Assembly: GCF_030010625.1 (NCBI RefSeq)
Contig: NZ_JASCXN010000007.1
Span: forward strand, 154,641-218,640
Length of the DNA: 64,000 nucleotides
Direction of reading: 5' to 3'
Source of the DNA: Streptomyces sp. CC208A
GTDB taxonomy: Bacteria > Actinomycetota > Actinomycetes > Streptomycetales > Streptomycetaceae
Shown: one piece after another, positions 31,899 to 40,079 of the stretch
How positions within the stretch are numbered: position 1 is the stretch's first letter
How the letters are laid out: each line of letters begins with the position of its first letter
Position numbers and translations under genes: made by a program
Notes under the pieces: model-generated
Told to the model about the DNA's origin: nothing
What the model saw: the letters and a program-made list of their open reading frames with translations, nothing else
Database searches by the model: none

Positions 31899-33050
31899 TC
31901 AGAAGGCGGAGACCCCCGTGAGCGCCCGGCCGATGATGAGCTTCTGGATCTGGCTGGTGCCCTCGTAGAGGGTCATCACGCGGGCGTCCCGCAGCAGCTT
32001 GCCGACCGGGTACTCGTCGATGTAGCCGTAGCCGCCGAAGACCTGGAGGGCGTTGCTCGCGGCGCGGACGGCGGCCTCGGAGGCGTACAGCTTGGCCTTG
32101 GAGGCGGCGGTGGCGAAGTCCTCGCCCCGGTCGATCAGGTCGGCGACCCGCCAGGTCAGCAGCCGGGCCGCGTCCACGTCGACGGCGATGTCGCTGAGGA
32201 GTTCCTGGACGAGCTGGTACGAGGCGATGGGCTTTCCGAACTGCTCGCGCTCGCCCGCGTACCGCACGGCGGCGTCGAGGGCGGCCTGGGCGATGCCGAC
32301 GCAGCCGGCGGCGACCGACATGCGGCCCTTGGCGAGGGCGGACATGGCGACGGAGAAGCCCTTCCCCTCGGGACCAAGCAGCGCGGAGGCCGGGACGCGC
32401 ACGCCCTCCAGGGCAAGTTCGGCGGTGGCCTGGCCGCGCAGGCCGAGTTTGCCGTGGACGGGGCGGCGGGTGAGGCCGGGGGTGTCGGCGGGGACGAGGA
32501 AGGCGGAGACGCCCCGGTGCCCGGGGGTGTCGCCGGTGCGGGCGAAGAGCAGGACGACGTCGGCCCAGGTGCCGTTGGTGATGAACATCTTGGCGCCGTC
32601 GATCACGTAGTCGCCGCCGTCGCGGACGGCGCGGGTGCCGAGGTTGCCCGCGTCGGAGCCGGTGCCGGGCTCGGTGAGGCCGAAGCAGCCGAGGGCGTCG
32701 CCGGAGGCGAGCCCGGGCAGCCAGGTCCGCTTCTGCTCCTCGGTGCCCCAGGACGCGATGGTCTTGGCGACGAGTCCGAGGGAGACGGAGACGATGCCGC
32801 GCACGGAGGAGTCGCCGCGTCCGAGTTCCTCGGTGACGAGGCAGTACGTGAGGTGGTCGCCGCCCGAACCGCCGTACTCCTCGGGGAGGGTGAGCCCGAG
32901 GAAGCCGAGGGCGCCGAGCTTCTTGACGATCCCCCGGTCCACCTCCTCGGCGCGGTCCCACGCGGCCGCGTGCGGGGTGACCTCGCGTGCGACGAAGTCC
33001 TCGGCGAGCCGCCGTACGTCCTCCTGCTCCTCGCTCAGCGCCAGATCCAC
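31899..33050 (-). CDS. Acyl-CoA dehydrogenase
   Basis: A 383-residue FAD enzyme of the short/branched-chain type. Features are the FAD motif CFGLTEPGTGSDAGN, KMFITNGTWADV, the signature KLGLRGQATAELALEGVRVP, EREQFGKPIASYQLVQELLSDI and QVFGGYGYIDEYPVGKLLRDARVMTLYEGTSQIQ with the catalytic Glu in YEGTS. GTG start behind GAGGTGG. It diverges from the TetR gene at 33118 across a 67-base promoter region with an inverted repeat, so that TetR is its likely regulator. Confidence 0.92.
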   Translation of the reverse strand: MDLALSEEQEDVRRLAEDFVAREVTPHAAAWDRAEEVDRGIVKKLGALGFLGLTLPEEYGGSGGDHLTYCLVTEELGRGDSSVRGIVSVSLGLVAKTIASWGTEEQKRTWLPGLASGDALGCFGLTEPGTGSDAGNLGTRAVRDGGDYVIDGAKMFITNGTWADVVLLFARTGDTPGHRGVSAFLVPADTPGLTRRPVHGKLGLRGQATAELALEGVRVPASALLGPEGKGFSVAMSALAKGRMSVAAGCVGIAQAALDAAVRYAGEREQFGKPIASYQLVQELLSDIAVDVDAARLLTWRVADLIDRGEDFATAASKAKLYASEAAVRAASNALQVFGGYGYIDEYPVGKLLRDARVMTLYEGTSQIQKLIIGRALTGVSAF

Positions 33051-33079
33051 GGTGCCACCTCACCCCTCCACTTAATTAC

Positions 33080-33110
33080 CACTGCTAGTTTTTCAGTGCA
33101 GGCCTACTAT
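33080..33110. promoter_or_regulatory. Shared promoter/operator of acyl-CoA dehydrogenase and TetR
   Basis: An inverted repeat CACTG-N9-CAGTG spans 33080-33098 and includes CTAGTTTTT. A good -10 hexamer TACTAT (33105-33110) ends seven bases before the TetR ATG, pointing to a leaderless mRNA. Confidence 0.55.
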
Positions 33111-33117
33111 GTGCGCC

Positions 33118-33789
33118 ATGGCCCGACCGCGCAAGCCCCTGCTCAGCCGAGACCGCATCGTCGAGACGGCGGGCAGGCTCGTGGACGAGGAGGGCCTGGA
33201 CGCCCTCTCGACCCGTCGGCTCGCGGCCGAACTCGGGGTGAGCGGGCCCTCGCTCTACAACCACTTCCGCACGAAGGACGAGATCCTGGACGCGGTCGCG
33301 GACGCGGTGAGCGCCAAGATCGACCTGTCGATGTTCGATCCTGACGACCCCCGGGACTGGCGCACCGCCCTCCACGACTGGGCGCTCTCCTACCGGGCGG
33401 CCCTCGCCGACCATCCGCACCTCGTCCCGCTCCTCGCCCGGGGTCCGGGCCGCCGCCCGGCCGGCCTCAAGGTCGCCGACGCGGTCTTCGGCGCGATGGT
33501 CCGGGCCGGCTGGCCGCCCGCCCAGGCCACCCACATCGGCGCCCTGATGCGGTACTTCGTCACGGGCTCGGCCCTCGGCTCCTTCGCGCGCGGCTTCGTC
33601 GACGACGAGTCGGCGTACGACCCCGCCGACTACCCCCACCTCGGCCAGGCGCACCGCCTCGCGGAGCACCGCGAGAAGGTCGACGAGGGCGCCTTCACGA
33701 CGGGCCTGCGCGCGCTGCTCGACGGCCTGGGGGCGCAGTACGAGAAGCACGAGAAGCACGTCCACGTTTCGGGCGGGACCGAAGCGTGA
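33118..33789 (+). CDS. TetR/AcrR family regulator
   Basis: A 223-residue regulator. The DNA-binding part is RDRIVETAGRLVDEEGLDALSTRRLAAELGVSGPSLYNHFRTKDEIL. The remainder resembles the tetracyclin-repressor C-terminal class. The ATG at 33118 was preferred to the one at 33109 because a -10 hexamer overlaps the latter. It ends with a Lys/His-rich tail (QYEKHEKHVHVSGGTEA). It likely controls the divergent acyl-CoA dehydrogenase. Confidence 0.85.
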   Translation: MARPRKPLLSRDRIVETAGRLVDEEGLDALSTRRLAAELGVSGPSLYNHFRTKDEILDAVADAVSAKIDLSMFDPDDPRDWRTALHDWALSYRAALADHPHLVPLLARGPGRRPAGLKVADAVFGAMVRAGWPPAQATHIGALMRYFVTGSALGSFARGFVDDESAYDPADYPHLGQAHRLAEHREKVDEGAFTTGLRALLDGLGAQYEKHEKHVHVSGGTEA

Positions 33790-33807
33790 GTGCGGGACGC
33801 TGACTCC

Positions 33808-34512
33808 ATGGAAGCCACCGATGCCGCTGCTCTCGCCGCGTTCGCGGCGCTGTTCGCGGAGGAGAGCCGGGCCGCGATGGTGCTCGCCCTGCTCGACGGA
33901 CGGGCCTGGACGGCCGGGGAACTGGCCCGCCACGCGCGCGTGGCGCCGTCCACCGCGACCGAGCACCTGGGGAAGCTGGTCGCGGGCGGGGTGCTGACGG
34001 AGGAGAGGCAGGGCCGGCACCGGTACGTGCGGCTCGCCGGCCCCGGGATCGCGCACCTCGTGGAGGAGCTGGCCGGACTCGCCGGGCCGGGCGCGGACGA
34101 GCCGCCCCGGTCGCTGCGGGCCGCGAGCGCCGGGCGGGCGATGGCCCGGGGCCGTACCTGCTACGACCACCTCGCCGGGCGGCTCGGCACCACCGTCACG
34201 GACGCGCTGACCGCGCGCGGACTGCTGCGCCAGGACACCGGGTTCGCGCTCACGGACCGGGGCCTGGAGTGGTTCGCGGGCCTCGGCGTCCCCCTCGTAC
34301 CGAAGGGCCGGCGGCCGCTCGCGCGCGGCTGCCTGGACTGGACCGAGCGCCGCCCGCACCTCGCGGGCCTGGCGGGCGCGGCGCTCTGCGCGTACGCGCT
34401 GGACAGCGGCTGGTGCGTACGGATCGGGTCCGAGCGGGCGGTGAAGGTGACCCCGGCCGGCGAGCGGGCGCTGCGGCGGGAGCTCGGCATCGAGGCGGAC
34501 GCCCTGCGCTGA
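33808..34512 (+). CDS. ArsR-type winged-helix regulator
   Basis: A 234-residue protein. Residues 10-80 form an ArsR winged helix (ESRAAMVLALLDGRAWTAGELARHARVAPSTATEHLGKLVAGGVLTEERQGRHRYVRL). The rest is a second domain with CLDWTERRPHLAGLAGAALCAYALDSGWC, typical of larger Streptomyces ArsR-like proteins that lack the classical metal-binding pair. ATG 33808 is the likely start; an in-frame GTG lies 18 bases upstream. Target and ligand are unknown; the exporter at 34582 is the nearest candidate. Confidence 0.82.
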   Translation: MEATDAAALAAFAALFAEESRAAMVLALLDGRAWTAGELARHARVAPSTATEHLGKLVAGGVLTEERQGRHRYVRLAGPGIAHLVEELAGLAGPGADEPPRSLRAASAGRAMARGRTCYDHLAGRLGTTVTDALTARGLLRQDTGFALTDRGLEWFAGLGVPLVPKGRRPLARGCLDWTERRPHLAGLAGAALCAYALDSGWCVRIGSERAVKVTPAGERALRRELGIEADALR

Positions 34513-34581
34513 CCCGCTCCTCCCGCGCCTGCCGGCGATACTGCGGTGAGGGCCGAAGGGTGCGCGCCCTACCGTCGGGGC

Positions 34582-35532
34582 ATGCCGAGAACCGTCTCCC
34601 TGCCGAGAACCGTCTCCTCCGCCCGGCTCGCGCTCGCCGCCGCCGGGGTCACCGTCGTCCTGTGGGCGTCCGCCTTCGTCTCCATCCGCAGCGCCGGGGC
34701 CGCCTACTCCCCCGGCGCGCTCGCCCTCGGGCGGCTGCTCGCCGGGACGGCGGTCCTCGGGGCCGTCCTCCTGGCCCGGCGCGAGGGGCTGCCGCCCCGC
34801 GCCGCCTGGCCGGGGATCCTCGCCTCCGGGGTGCTCTGGTTCGGGGTGTACATGGTGGCCCTGAACCGGGGCGAGCAGGAGGTGGACGCCGGCACGGCCG
34901 CGATGCTGGTCAACGTCGGGCCGATCCTCATCGCCCTGCTCGGCGCCCGCTTCCTGAAGGAGGCACTGCCGCCGCGGCTGCTCGCCGGCATGGCGGTGTC
35001 CTTCGCGGGCGCGGTGGCCGTGGGCCTGTCGATGTCCGGCGAGGCCGGCCACGCCTCGGTGCTCGGTGTCGTGCTCTGCCTGCTCGCGGCGGTGGCGTAC
35101 GCGGGCGGGGTCGTCGCGCAGAAGCCGGCGCTGGCCCGTGCGAGCGCGCTCCAGGTGACGACGTTCGGCTGCGCGACCGGCGCCGTCGCCTGCCTCCCCT
35201 TCGCCGGACAGCTGGTGACGGAGGCCGCGCGGGCGCCCCTGACGGCGACCGCGAGCATGGTCTACCTCGGGGTGTTCCCGACCGCGCTCGCCTTCACGAC
35301 CTGGGCGTACGCGCTGGCCCGGACGACCGCCGGGCGGATGGGCGCGACCACGTACGCCGTACCCGCCCTGGTGGTCCTGATGGCCTGGGCCGTACTGGGC
35401 GAGCTGCCCGGGCCGCTGACGCTGGTGGGCGGTGCGCTGTGCCTGGCGGGGGTGGCGGTCTCCCGCTCGCGCCCCCGCCCGTCCGCTCCCCCGGCACCGG
35501 AGACGGAACGCCACCGGCAGGAAAGCCGGTAG
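34582..35532 (+). CDS. EamA/DMT family transporter
   Basis: A 316-residue membrane protein with ten hydrophobic helices in two EamA repeats (VVLWASAFVSIRSAGAAYSP and later VYLGVFPTALAFTTWAYALARTTAG). The family exports amino acids, nucleotide sugars or toxic metabolites. The 5' end holds an exact 17-base duplication that encodes PRTVSLPRTVS. It ends eight bases before the convergent alcohol dehydrogenase stop. Confidence 0.88.
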   Translation: MPRTVSLPRTVSSARLALAAAGVTVVLWASAFVSIRSAGAAYSPGALALGRLLAGTAVLGAVLLARREGLPPRAAWPGILASGVLWFGVYMVALNRGEQEVDAGTAAMLVNVGPILIALLGARFLKEALPPRLLAGMAVSFAGAVAVGLSMSGEAGHASVLGVVLCLLAAVAYAGGVVAQKPALARASALQVTTFGCATGAVACLPFAGQLVTEAARAPLTATASMVYLGVFPTALAFTTWAYALARTTAGRMGATTYAVPALVVLMAWAVLGELPGPLTLVGGALCLAGVAVSRSRPRPSAPPAPETERHRQESR

Positions 35533-35540
35533 AAAAGGGG

Positions 35541-36620
35541 TCAGAAGACGACGAGGGCCCGGCCGCCCTTGCCCGCGAGCATGGCGTCGAAGGCGCCGGG
35601 GATGCCGTCCAGGGTGATCCGTTCGGTGACGAGCGCGCCCAGGTCGAAGCGGCCGTCCCGGATGTACCCGGCGATCACGGGCAGGTCGGCGGCCGGGTCC
35701 GAGTTGCCGTACACGCAGCCGGCGAGGGTGCGGCCCCAGTGGAAGAGCTCCAGGGCGTGGAAGGAGACCTGCTGGTCCTTGCCGCCGATCCCGACGACGG
35801 TGGTGCGGCCGCCGCGCCGGGTGGACTCCCAGGCGGTGCGGATGGTGACGGCCCGGCCCACGCACTCCACGGCCACGTCGACACCGTGGCCGCCGGTCAG
35901 CTTCCGGATCTCGCGGGCGGTGGTCTCCGAGGCCACGACGTACTCGGTGGCTCCGGCGGCCCGCGCCAGCTCCTCCTTCTCCGGGGAGACGTCCACGGCG
36001 ACGATCGTGGACGCCCCGGCGATCCGGGCGGCCTGGAGGGTGGCGAGGCCGACGCCGCCGACCCCGAAGACGGCGACGGTCTCGCCCGCCCGGACCCGGG
36101 CGGAGTGGTGCACGGCGCCCCAGCCGGTGAGGACGGCGCACCCCAGCAGGGCGGCGTCGGCGAGCGGTACGCCCTCCGGGACCGGCAGCACGCAGTTCGC
36201 GGCGACGACCGTCTCCTCGGCGAAGGCGGCCACGTTGAGGCCCGGGTGCAGCTCGCGCCCGTCGGCGGCGCGGGCGTGCACGTCCGCCGCCCCGTTCAGG
36301 GCGTTGACGCAGAGCCACACCTCGCCGAGCGAGCAGGGGTGGCAGGCGCCGCAGGACGGCGCCCAGTTGAGGACCACCCCGTCACCGGGGGCGACGTGGG
36401 TCACGCCCTCCCCCACCGAGACGACGGTGCCGGCGCCCTCGTGGCCGAGGACGGCCGGGACGGGGACGCGCATGGTGCCGTTGGACAGCGACAGGTCGGA
36501 GTGGCAGACCCCGGCGGCGGCGAGCCGGACCCGGACCCGGCCGGGGCCGGGCTCGGGCAGCTCGATGCCGGTGATCTCCAGCGGGGCACCGACGGCGGGC
36601 AGGACGGCGGCACGGATCAC
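35541..36620 (-). CDS. Zinc-dependent alcohol dehydrogenase
   Basis: A 359-residue MDR enzyme of the class III-like bacterial branch. It has catalytic-zinc ligands in GVCHSDLS and GHEGAG, four structural-zinc cysteines (CGACHPCSLGEVWLC) and the nucleotide loop GVGGVG. The GTG at 36620 has AAGGAG seven bases upstream. The aldehyde dehydrogenase gene lies upstream on the same strand, so an alcohol-to-acid oxidation route is plausible. A 17-bp tandem array fills the space between the two. Confidence 0.9.
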   Translation of the reverse strand: MIRAAVLPAVGAPLEITGIELPEPGPGRVRVRLAAAGVCHSDLSLSNGTMRVPVPAVLGHEGAGTVVSVGEGVTHVAPGDGVVLNWAPSCGACHPCSLGEVWLCVNALNGAADVHARAADGRELHPGLNVAAFAEETVVAANCVLPVPEGVPLADAALLGCAVLTGWGAVHHSARVRAGETVAVFGVGGVGLATLQAARIAGASTIVAVDVSPEKEELARAAGATEYVVASETTAREIRKLTGGHGVDVAVECVGRAVTIRTAWESTRRGGRTTVVGIGGKDQQVSFHALELFHWGRTLAGCVYGNSDPAADLPVIAGYIRDGRFDLGALVTERITLDGIPGAFDAMLAGKGGRALVVF

Positions 36621-36665
36621 GGGTGTCTCCTTCTGCGGGGCGGAGGCGGAGGACGGTCGTCGGGG

Positions 36666-36796
36666 CTCGGAGCGCGGTCGAGCTGAAGACACGGCGGGGC
36701 TCAGAACGCGACCGCGCTCAGGACGCGGCCGGACTCGGAACCCGGCCGGGCTCAGAACGCGACCGCACTCAGGACGCGGTCGGGCTCAGAACTGGA
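36666..36796. repeat. 17-bp tandem array, eight units
   Basis: Units such as CTCAGAACGCGACCGCG, CTCAGGACGCGGCCGGA and CTCGGAACCCGGCCGGG follow each other with exact period 17 from 36666. A higher-order 51-base period is visible (36700 and 36751 units). The last unit contains the stop codon of the aldehyde dehydrogenase gene. Confidence 0.85.
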
Positions 36797-38189
36797 GGGA
36801 CTTGGTCTGGAGGTACTCGGCCAGTCCGTGGGCGCCGAGTTCGCGACCGATGCCGGAACGCTTCCAGCCGCCGAAGGGGGCGAGCGGGTTGAACCGGCCG
36901 CCGTTGATGTCCACTTGACCGGTCTCCATCCGCCGGGCGAAGGCAACCGCCTCGGTCTCCTCGCCCCAGACGGCGCCGGCGAGGCCGTACTCGGTGCCGT
37001 TGGCGATCGCGAGGGCCTCCTCCTCGCCCTCGTACCGGAGGATCGAGACGACGGGGCCGAAGATCTCCTCCCGGGCGATGGTCATCCCGGGGGTGACGTC
37101 GGCGAAGACCGTCGGGGAGACGTAGTAGCCGGTCTCCAGCGGGGCCTCGGGACCGCCCGCGACGAGCCGGGCGCCCTCCTCGATCCCCTTCTCGATGTAG
37201 CCGCGGACCCGGTCGCGCTGGCGGGCGCTGACCAGCGGGCCGAGGCGGTCGCCGGGCGTGTACTTGGCGGCGGCCTCGGCGGCGAGGGCGACGGCCTCCT
37301 CGTACCGGTCGGCGGGGACCAGCATCCGGGTCCAGGCGCTGCACGTCTGGCCGGAGTTGGACATGACGTTGGCGACGCCGACGGCGACCGCCCTGGCGAG
37401 GTCGGCGCTCGGGAGGATCACGTTGGCGGACTTGCCGCCGAGTTCGAGGGCGACCCGCTTCACGGCGCCGCCCGCGAGGGCGCCGATGCGGCTGCCGACG
37501 GCGGTGGAGCCGGTGAAGGAGACCATGTCGACGCCGGGGTGCTCGGCGAGGGCCTGGCCCGCGACCGGCCCGAGGCCGGTGACCAGGTTGAAGACACCGG
37601 CCGGGAGGCCCGCCTCGTGGACGGCCTCGGCGAAGAGCTGGGCGGTGAGCGGGGTGTCCTCGGCGGGCTTGAGGACGGTGACGCAGCCGGCGGCGAGCGC
37701 CGGGGCGACCTTGGCGACGATCTGGTGGAGCGGATAGTTCCAGGGCGTGAGGGCGGCGACGACGCCGACCGGCTCCGCGTAGACGGTGGAGTTGCCGACC
37801 TTCTCCACGAAGGGGTGGGTGGCGGCGAGTTCGGCGTACGTGCCGGCCACCGTGACCGGCAGCCCGGTGTGCACCGCCGCGGCGAGCTTGGGCGGGGCGC
37901 CGAGCTCGGCGGTGACGGTGGCGGCGATCTCCTCGGCGCGGGCGGCGAGCGCGTCGCGCAGGGCGGCGATCGCGGCGGCCCGCTCGGCGGGTGGGGTGGC
38001 GGCCCAGCCGGGCAGCGCGGCCCGGGCGGCGCGCACGGCGGCGTCGACGTCCTCGGCGGTGCCCGCGGGGACGCGGGCGATGACCTGTTCGGTGGCGGGG
38101 TCGACGACGGGGATCGTCCCGGAGGAGGCCGCGGGCCGCCATTCCCCGTCGATGTACATCGCGTCGTGGGCCTTCATCGGCTCGCCCAT
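36786..38189 (-). CDS. Aldehyde dehydrogenase family protein
   Basis: A 467-residue NAD(P)-dependent enzyme oxidising an aldehyde to the acid. Family motifs are [32 protein letters not shown] with the general-base Glu, [11 protein letters not shown] with the catalytic Cys, [10 protein letters not shown], and [19 protein letters not shown] near the end. ATG 38189 was taken, although the second Met (residue 5) is also possible. It is the upstream gene of an aldehyde/alcohol dehydrogenase pair and has an inverted repeat in its promoter region. Confidence 0.92.
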   Translation of the reverse strand: MGEPMKAHDAMYIDGEWRPAASSGTIPVVDPATEQVIARVPAGTAEDVDAAVRAARAALPGWAATPPAERAAAIAALRDALAARAEEIAATVTAELGAPPKLAAAVHTGLPVTVAGTYAELAATHPFVEKVGNSTVYAEPVGVVAALTPWNYPLHQIVAKVAPALAAGCVTVLKPAEDTPLTAQLFAEAVHEAGLPAGVFNLVTGLGPVAGQALAEHPGVDMVSFTGSTAVGSRIGALAGGAVKRVALELGGKSANVILPSADLARAVAVGVANVMSNSGQTCSAWTRMLVPADRYEEAVALAAEAAAKYTPGDRLGPLVSARQRDRVRGYIEKGIEEGARLVAGGPEAPLETGYYVSPTVFADVTPGMTIAREEIFGPVVSILRYEGEEEALAIANGTEYGLAGAVWGEETEAVAFARRMETGQVDINGGRFNPLAPFGGWKRSGIGRELGAHGLAEYLQTKSLQF

Positions 38190-38256
38190 CCCTCTCCACC
38201 CTCTTCACTCGGCCGCTCGCCTGCGGCCGGGCCGGTCCGCCCGGCCCCGCCGCCCC

Positions 38257-38275
38257 AAACTAGCGCCGTTAGTTT
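38257..38275. promoter_or_regulatory. Inverted repeat AAACTA-N7-TAGTTT
   Basis: 6-bp arms at 38257-38262 and 38270-38275, about 70 bases upstream of the aldehyde dehydrogenase start. The half-site CTAGTTTT also occurs in the promoter at 33080-33110, so the TetR at 33118 could act on both. Confidence 0.5.
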
Positions 38276-38358
38276 TAGGGCGCCAGGGCCTGCCGGAGTG
38301 GGGCGGGTCTCATCGGGCCGTGGGCCGCCGGGAGTCGGGGTGGCGGGACACGCACAGC

Positions 38359-38395
38359 GGCCCCGCGCCGGGGGCCGGCCGGCCCGGCTGGGGCC
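38359..38395 (-). terminator. GC-rich hairpin downstream of the sortase gene
   Basis: GGCCCC...CCGGG pairs with CCCGG...GGGGCC across 38359-38395, 40 bases beyond the sortase stop. Pairing is interrupted, so the call is moderate. Confidence 0.45.
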
Positions 38396-38434
38396 GACGG
38401 TACCCGACCCGGGGCCGGTGAGGGTCTCCGCCGT

Positions 38435-39286
38435 TCAGATCGTCCGGTCGACGTCGGTGAGGTGGGCGAAGACGACGATGTTGGAGTCGTAGCCGGAGCC
38501 CCGGTCGTAGGCGCCGCCGCAGGTCAGCAGGCGCAGCTCGGGCCGGCCGGTGGAGCCGTACACCTCCTCGTCGGGGAAGGCGGACTTCGGGTACGTGCGG
38601 ACCCGGTCCACGGTGAAGACGGCGACCCGGCCGTCGGCCCGGGCGACTCGGACGGTGTTGCCGGGGCCGAGGGAGTCGAGGTCGAGGAAGACGGCGGGTC
38701 CGGTACGCGTGTCCCGGTGGCCGACCATCACGGCCGTGCCGCGCTCTCCGGGCGCCGGACCGCGCGCGTACCAGCCGGCCTTCCGCGGGTCGTCGACCGG
38801 CGGCACGTCCAGCCGCCCCTGCCGGTCGAGCCCCAGGTCCACGACGGGCGCCTCGACGGTGATCGCGGGCACGGCGAGGAGCGTGGGGCGCGAGCGGGAG
38901 AGGGGGGCGGGGGGCGGCGCCGGTTTCGGTTTCGCCTTCGGTTTCGGTTTCGGTTTCGGCTTCTGCGATGGGGCGGCGGACGCACGATCCGCCCCTTCAG
39001 CGGCGTCGGCCGGGCCCTGGGTGGCGACGGTACGGCTCCGGGGCGCGGCCTGCGGGGTGGAGCCGCGGTCGTCGTCGGCCGCCGGGGCGCCGGGGGCGGA
39101 CTCCGCGGCGGCCACCCCGGGGGTGGCCTTGGCGTCGACCCCGGCGGCGGGCCGCCGGTCGGCGGGGTCCCCGCCCCCGCTCCACCACACGCCCCCGGTC
39201 ACCAGGACCGTGGCCACCGCCACGGTCCTGGTGAGCCGGAGGAGCCGCCGCCGTCGGCGCGTGAGACGGGCCTTACGCGGCGCCAT
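38435..39286 (-). CDS. Class F sortase
   Basis: A 283-residue membrane-bound transpeptidase. A basic N-terminus and one transmembrane helix (VAVATVLVTGGVWW) are followed by a long disordered linker with a Lys-Pro repeat (KPKPKPKPKAKPKP) at 109-122. The catalytic domain spans about 135-283. The catalytic set is visible: His190 in MVGHRDT, Cys256 in LLTCGG and an Arg at 262. The start lies within the 3' end of the preceding gene (14-base overlap), a secreted C-terminally anchored protein that is its likely substrate. Class F sortases are abundant in actinobacteria but mostly without defined targets. Confidence 0.88.
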   Translation of the reverse strand: MAPRKARLTRRRRRLLRLTRTVAVATVLVTGGVWWSGGGDPADRRPAAGVDAKATPGVAAAESAPGAPAADDDRGSTPQAAPRSRTVATQGPADAAEGADRASAAPSQKPKPKPKPKAKPKPAPPPAPLSRSRPTLLAVPAITVEAPVVDLGLDRQGRLDVPPVDDPRKAGWYARGPAPGERGTAVMVGHRDTRTGPAVFLDLDSLGPGNTVRVARADGRVAVFTVDRVRTYPKSAFPDEEVYGSTGRPELRLLTCGGAYDRGSGYDSNIVVFAHLTDVDRTI

Positions 39287-39941
39287 CGTTGCGGCGGCGC
39301 GAGCGGCGGATCAGCACCAGGCCGGCGGTACCCGCGAGGCCGGCGGCGACGGCGGCGCCGACGCCGAAGGCGGAGCTGCCCTCCTCGGCCGCGAGCTCGG
39401 CGCTGCCGCCGCCACCGGCGCCGACCGGCCCGTGCGGTGGCTTGTGGTGACCGTTCCCGCCGTTCCCGCCGTTCCCGCCGTTCCCGCCGTTCCCGCCGTT
39501 CCCGCCGTTCCCGCCGTTCCCGCCGTTGCCGCCGTCCGGGCAGTCGACCTGGAAGACCTTGTGCTTGCCCGCACCGCTCTCGCCCTCGAAGTTCCAGGTG
39601 AGCTTGTACATGCCGTCGGCCAGCTTGAGGTCCTCGGTGCGGCCCGTGCCCGTCGGAAGCGCGATCGAACCGGTCAGAGCGGCGGGGGCACCCTTGGCCG
39701 GCTGGGGCACGATCTTCCAGGTGACTTCCTGCCCGTCGTCGAAGTTGAAACCGACGAGATAGAACTCGCAGACCTTCGGTTCGTTCCTCTGGTCGCTCGC
39801 GGAGGTGGTCGACTTGTGGATCTTCACGTCACCGTTGTCGCCGGGAGCGGCGTGCGCGGCCGGGGCGCCGCCGAAGAGGGCGAGGCCGGCGAGGGCGAGA
39901 CCGGAGGCGGCGGCGAGGGGCCGGGCGGTGCGAGCGGACAT
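39273..39941 (-). CDS. Secreted, C-terminally anchored protein with GGN repeats
   Basis: A 222-residue protein. The signal peptide ends at APAAHA (about residue 31). A beta-rich domain covers 35-135 with Cys58 and Cys134 (a possible disulfide). Nine Gly-Gly-Asn triplets occupy about 137-163, followed by a His/Pro patch. The end has sorting-signal form: LAAEEG at 183-188, a hydrophobic helix and RRSRRRNDGAA. No LPxTG or LAxTG motif exists. Overlap with the downstream class F sortase gene argues that this is its dedicated substrate. The domain itself is not one I can name. Confidence 0.78.
   Translation of the reverse strand: MSARTARPLAAASGLALAGLALFGGAPAAHAAPGDNGDVKIHKSTTSASDQRNEPKVCEFYLVGFNFDDGQEVTWKIVPQPAKGAPAALTGSIALPTGTGRTEDLKLADGMYKLTWNFEGESGAGKHKVFQVDCPDGGNGGNGGNGGNGGNGGNGGNGGNGGNGHHKPPHGPVGAGGGGSAELAAEEGSSAFGVGAAVAAGLAGTAGLVLIRRSRRRNDGAA
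39451..39531. repeat. Nine 9-bp coding repeats
   Basis: CCGTTCCCG repeats nine times with only the last unit changed, encoding the Gly-Gly-Asn triplets of the sortase substrate on the minus strand. Copy number is likely to vary between strains by slippage. Confidence 0.9.
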
Positions 39942-40079
39942 GCGGGTTCCTCCACGAGGATGTCGTCGGACATTTCAACCGATAATCCGACTATCCGTCA
40001 CCTCGTGAACGCACGGGGCGACGACATGCCCGAGCCGCGCCCGCCGTCCCCCGTCCGGCTCAGGCAGGGGCCGCCCAGG

